NCBI RefSeq assembly: GCF_024585165.1
Contig: NZ_CP029008.1
Span: 3,224,001-3,288,000 of the forward strand
Reading direction: 5' to 3'
Source: Bradyrhizobium sp. WBOS07
Lineage (GTDB): Bacteria; Pseudomonadota; Alphaproteobacteria; Rhizobiales; Xanthobacteraceae
DNA length: 64,000 nucleotides
Below, one piece after another: positions 62,885 through 64,000 of this stretch. A program made the translations under genes and the position numbers. The first letter of the stretch is position 1; every line of letters starts with the position of its first letter. The notes below the pieces were generated by a model, which was not told where the DNA came from, searched no databases, and saw only the letters and a program-made list of their open reading frames with translations.

Positions 62885-64000
62885 GTGGCGACATATCTGG
62901 ACACGCTCAATGCGGAGCAGCGCCGCGCCGTCGAGCATGGCGTGGCCGACGGTGAGACATTGGGTGCGCCCCTGCTCGTCATCGCCGGCGCCGGCTCCGG
63001 CAAAACCAACACCCTGGCCCACCGCGTCGCGCATCTCATCGTCGCCGGCGCCGATCCGCGCCGCATCCTCTTGATGACGTTCTCCCGCCGCGCGGCAGCC
63101 GAGATGGCCGGCCGCGTCGAGCGCATCGCCCGCAAGGTGCTCGGCGAGAACAACGCCGCGATCATGCGCGAGGCGCTGACCTGGGCCGGCACCTTCCACG
63201 GCATCGGCGCGCGGCTGCTGCGCGAATATGCCGAGCGGATCGGCGTCGATCCCGCCTTTACCATCCACGACCGCGAGGATTCCGCCGACCTGATGAACCT
63301 GGTCCGGCACGAGCGCGGCCTGTCCAGGACCGAGAGCCGCTTTCCCGCCAAGGGCACCTGCCTGTCGATCTACTCGCGCTGCGTCAACGCGGAGATGGAG
63401 ATCGAGAAGGTGCTCGGCCAACATTATCCCTGGTGCGCCGGCTGGGCCGCCGAGCTGAAGGGTCTGTTCGCCGCTTACGTCGAGGCCAAGCAGGCCCAGC
63501 ACGTGCTCGATTACGACGACCTGCTGCTGTACTGGTCGCAGATGATGAGCGATGCGCTGATCGCCGAGGAGATCGGCGGCCGCTTCGACCATGTGCTGGT
63601 CGACGAATACCAGGACACCAACCGCCTGCAATCCTCGATCCTCCTGGCGCTGAAGCCCGACGGACGCGGACTGACCGTGGTCGGCGACGATGCGCAGTCG
63701 ATCTACTCGTTCCGTGCTGCCACCGTGCGCAACATCCTGGACTTCCCGCAAAGCTTCTCGCCGCGCGCGGAGATGATCACGCTCGACCGCAATTACCGCT
63801 CGACTCAGGCCGTGCTGGCCGCGGCCAACGGCGTGATCGGCCTCGCCCGCGAGCGCTTCACCAAGAACCTGTGGACCGACCGCAGCTCGGGGCAGAAGCC
63901 GCAGCTCGTCACCGTGCACGACGAGGCCGACCAGGCACGCTACATCGTCGAGGAGGTGCTGGCGAACCGCGAGCAAGGCGCGCTGCTCAAGCACCAGGCC
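62885..64000 (+). CDS. UvrD/Rep-family ATP-dependent DNA helicase, N-terminal part (cut by window edge)
   Basis: The first 372 codons are visible. They have LNAEQRRAVEHG (Q motif), Walker A VIAGAGSGKTNTL, TFSRRAAAEM (motif Ia), VLDYDDLLL, Walker B/DExx VLVDEYQDTNRLQ, VVGDDAQSIYSFRAA and LDRNYRST. These are superfamily 1A helicases in repair and replication. GTG at 62885 gives the usual N-terminus; an in-frame ATG at 62846 would add 13 residues. Confidence 0.9.
   Translation, partial: MATYLDTLNAEQRRAVEHGVADGETLGAPLLVIAGAGSGKTNTLAHRVAHLIVAGADPRRILLMTFSRRAAAEMAGRVERIARKVLGENNAAIMREALTWAGTFHGIGARLLREYAERIGVDPAFTIHDREDSADLMNLVRHERGLSRTESRFPAKGTCLSIYSRCVNAEMEIEKVLGQHYPWCAGWAAELKGLFAAYVEAKQAQHVLDYDDLLLYWSQMMSDALIAEEIGGRFDHVLVDEYQDTNRLQSSILLALKPDGRGLTVVGDDAQSIYSFRAATVRNILDFPQSFSPRAEMITLDRNYRSTQAVLAAANGVIGLARERFTKNLWTDRSSGQKPQLVTVHDEADQARYIVEEVLANREQGALLKHQA

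Overview
The window looks like a chromosomal segment of a Bradyrhizobium-type alphaproteobacterium. The evidence is high GC, the secE-nusG-rplK-rplA order, many acyl-CoA and Liv-type transport genes, and intergenic palindromic repeats of the kind scattered through Bradyrhizobium genomes. No integrase, transposase, CRISPR array or phage gene was seen. Gene functions are assigned by reading motifs and family resemblance; no database search was run.

Region 1 (1-2561, all minus strand) is the start of the ribosomal/transcription block: secE, nusG, rplK and rplA from a good promoter, closed by a terminator and followed by a 2-hydroxyacid dehydrogenase cut by the window edge. Region 2 (2695-27926) is a surface-glycan island of about 25 genes between secE and a tRNA-Trp gene. 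It holds a complete set of enzymes resembling the nucleotide-heptose pathway (SIS isomerase, a kinase/nucleotidyltransferase with inverted domain order, HAD phosphatase, two epimerases). It also has a split transketolase, two DegT aminotransferases, a 2OG-Fe oxygenase with an LIC12192-type protein (the 'sporadic carbohydrate cluster' signature), a WbuC cupin, two C-methyltransferase-like proteins, further methyltransferases, an oxidoreductase, two flippase-like membrane proteins, two large GT-C-like membrane proteins, a GT2 transferase and two small membrane proteins with a winged-helix-like tail. Many of these genes overlap by 4-26 bases, so they are probably translated as coupled chains. The likely product is an unusual amino- or higher-carbon sugar built into a polysaccharide or glycoconjugate.

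Region 3 (28568-45400) is ordinary accessory chromosome: tRNA-Trp, a serine hydrolase, two SDRs, a histidine phosphatase, an ArgE-like deacylase, a LysE exporter, and a phosphotransferase/acyl-CoA dehydrogenase pair next to a divergent TetR gene with a PsrA-like operator. RidA, a class III CoA transferase, an MFS transporter, small stress-type proteins and a sorbosone-type dehydrogenase follow. Palindromic repeats fill most of its larger gaps.

Region 4 (45698-60596) is a catabolic and uptake cluster: an MBL hydrolase, two PcaC-like decarboxylases, two MmgE/PrpD proteins, a 3-hydroxyisobutyrate-dehydrogenase-like enzyme, a complete Liv ABC importer (LivH, a LivM-LivG fusion, LivF and two binding proteins), two SDRs, a GntR/FCD regulator and an orphan TTT binding protein. 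A palindrome fitting the FadR/FCD consensus lies in the divergent promoter region at 48392-48402 and probably ties the cluster to the GntR protein.

Region 5 (60798-64000) has tRNA-Gly(TCC), a compact, strongly bounded small transcript whose Shine-Dalgarno sequence is a perfect complement of the 16S 3' tail and can pair with an anti-SD-like stretch inside its own 14-codon ORF, several small proteins, a TMEM175-like channel and the start of a UvrD-family helicase.
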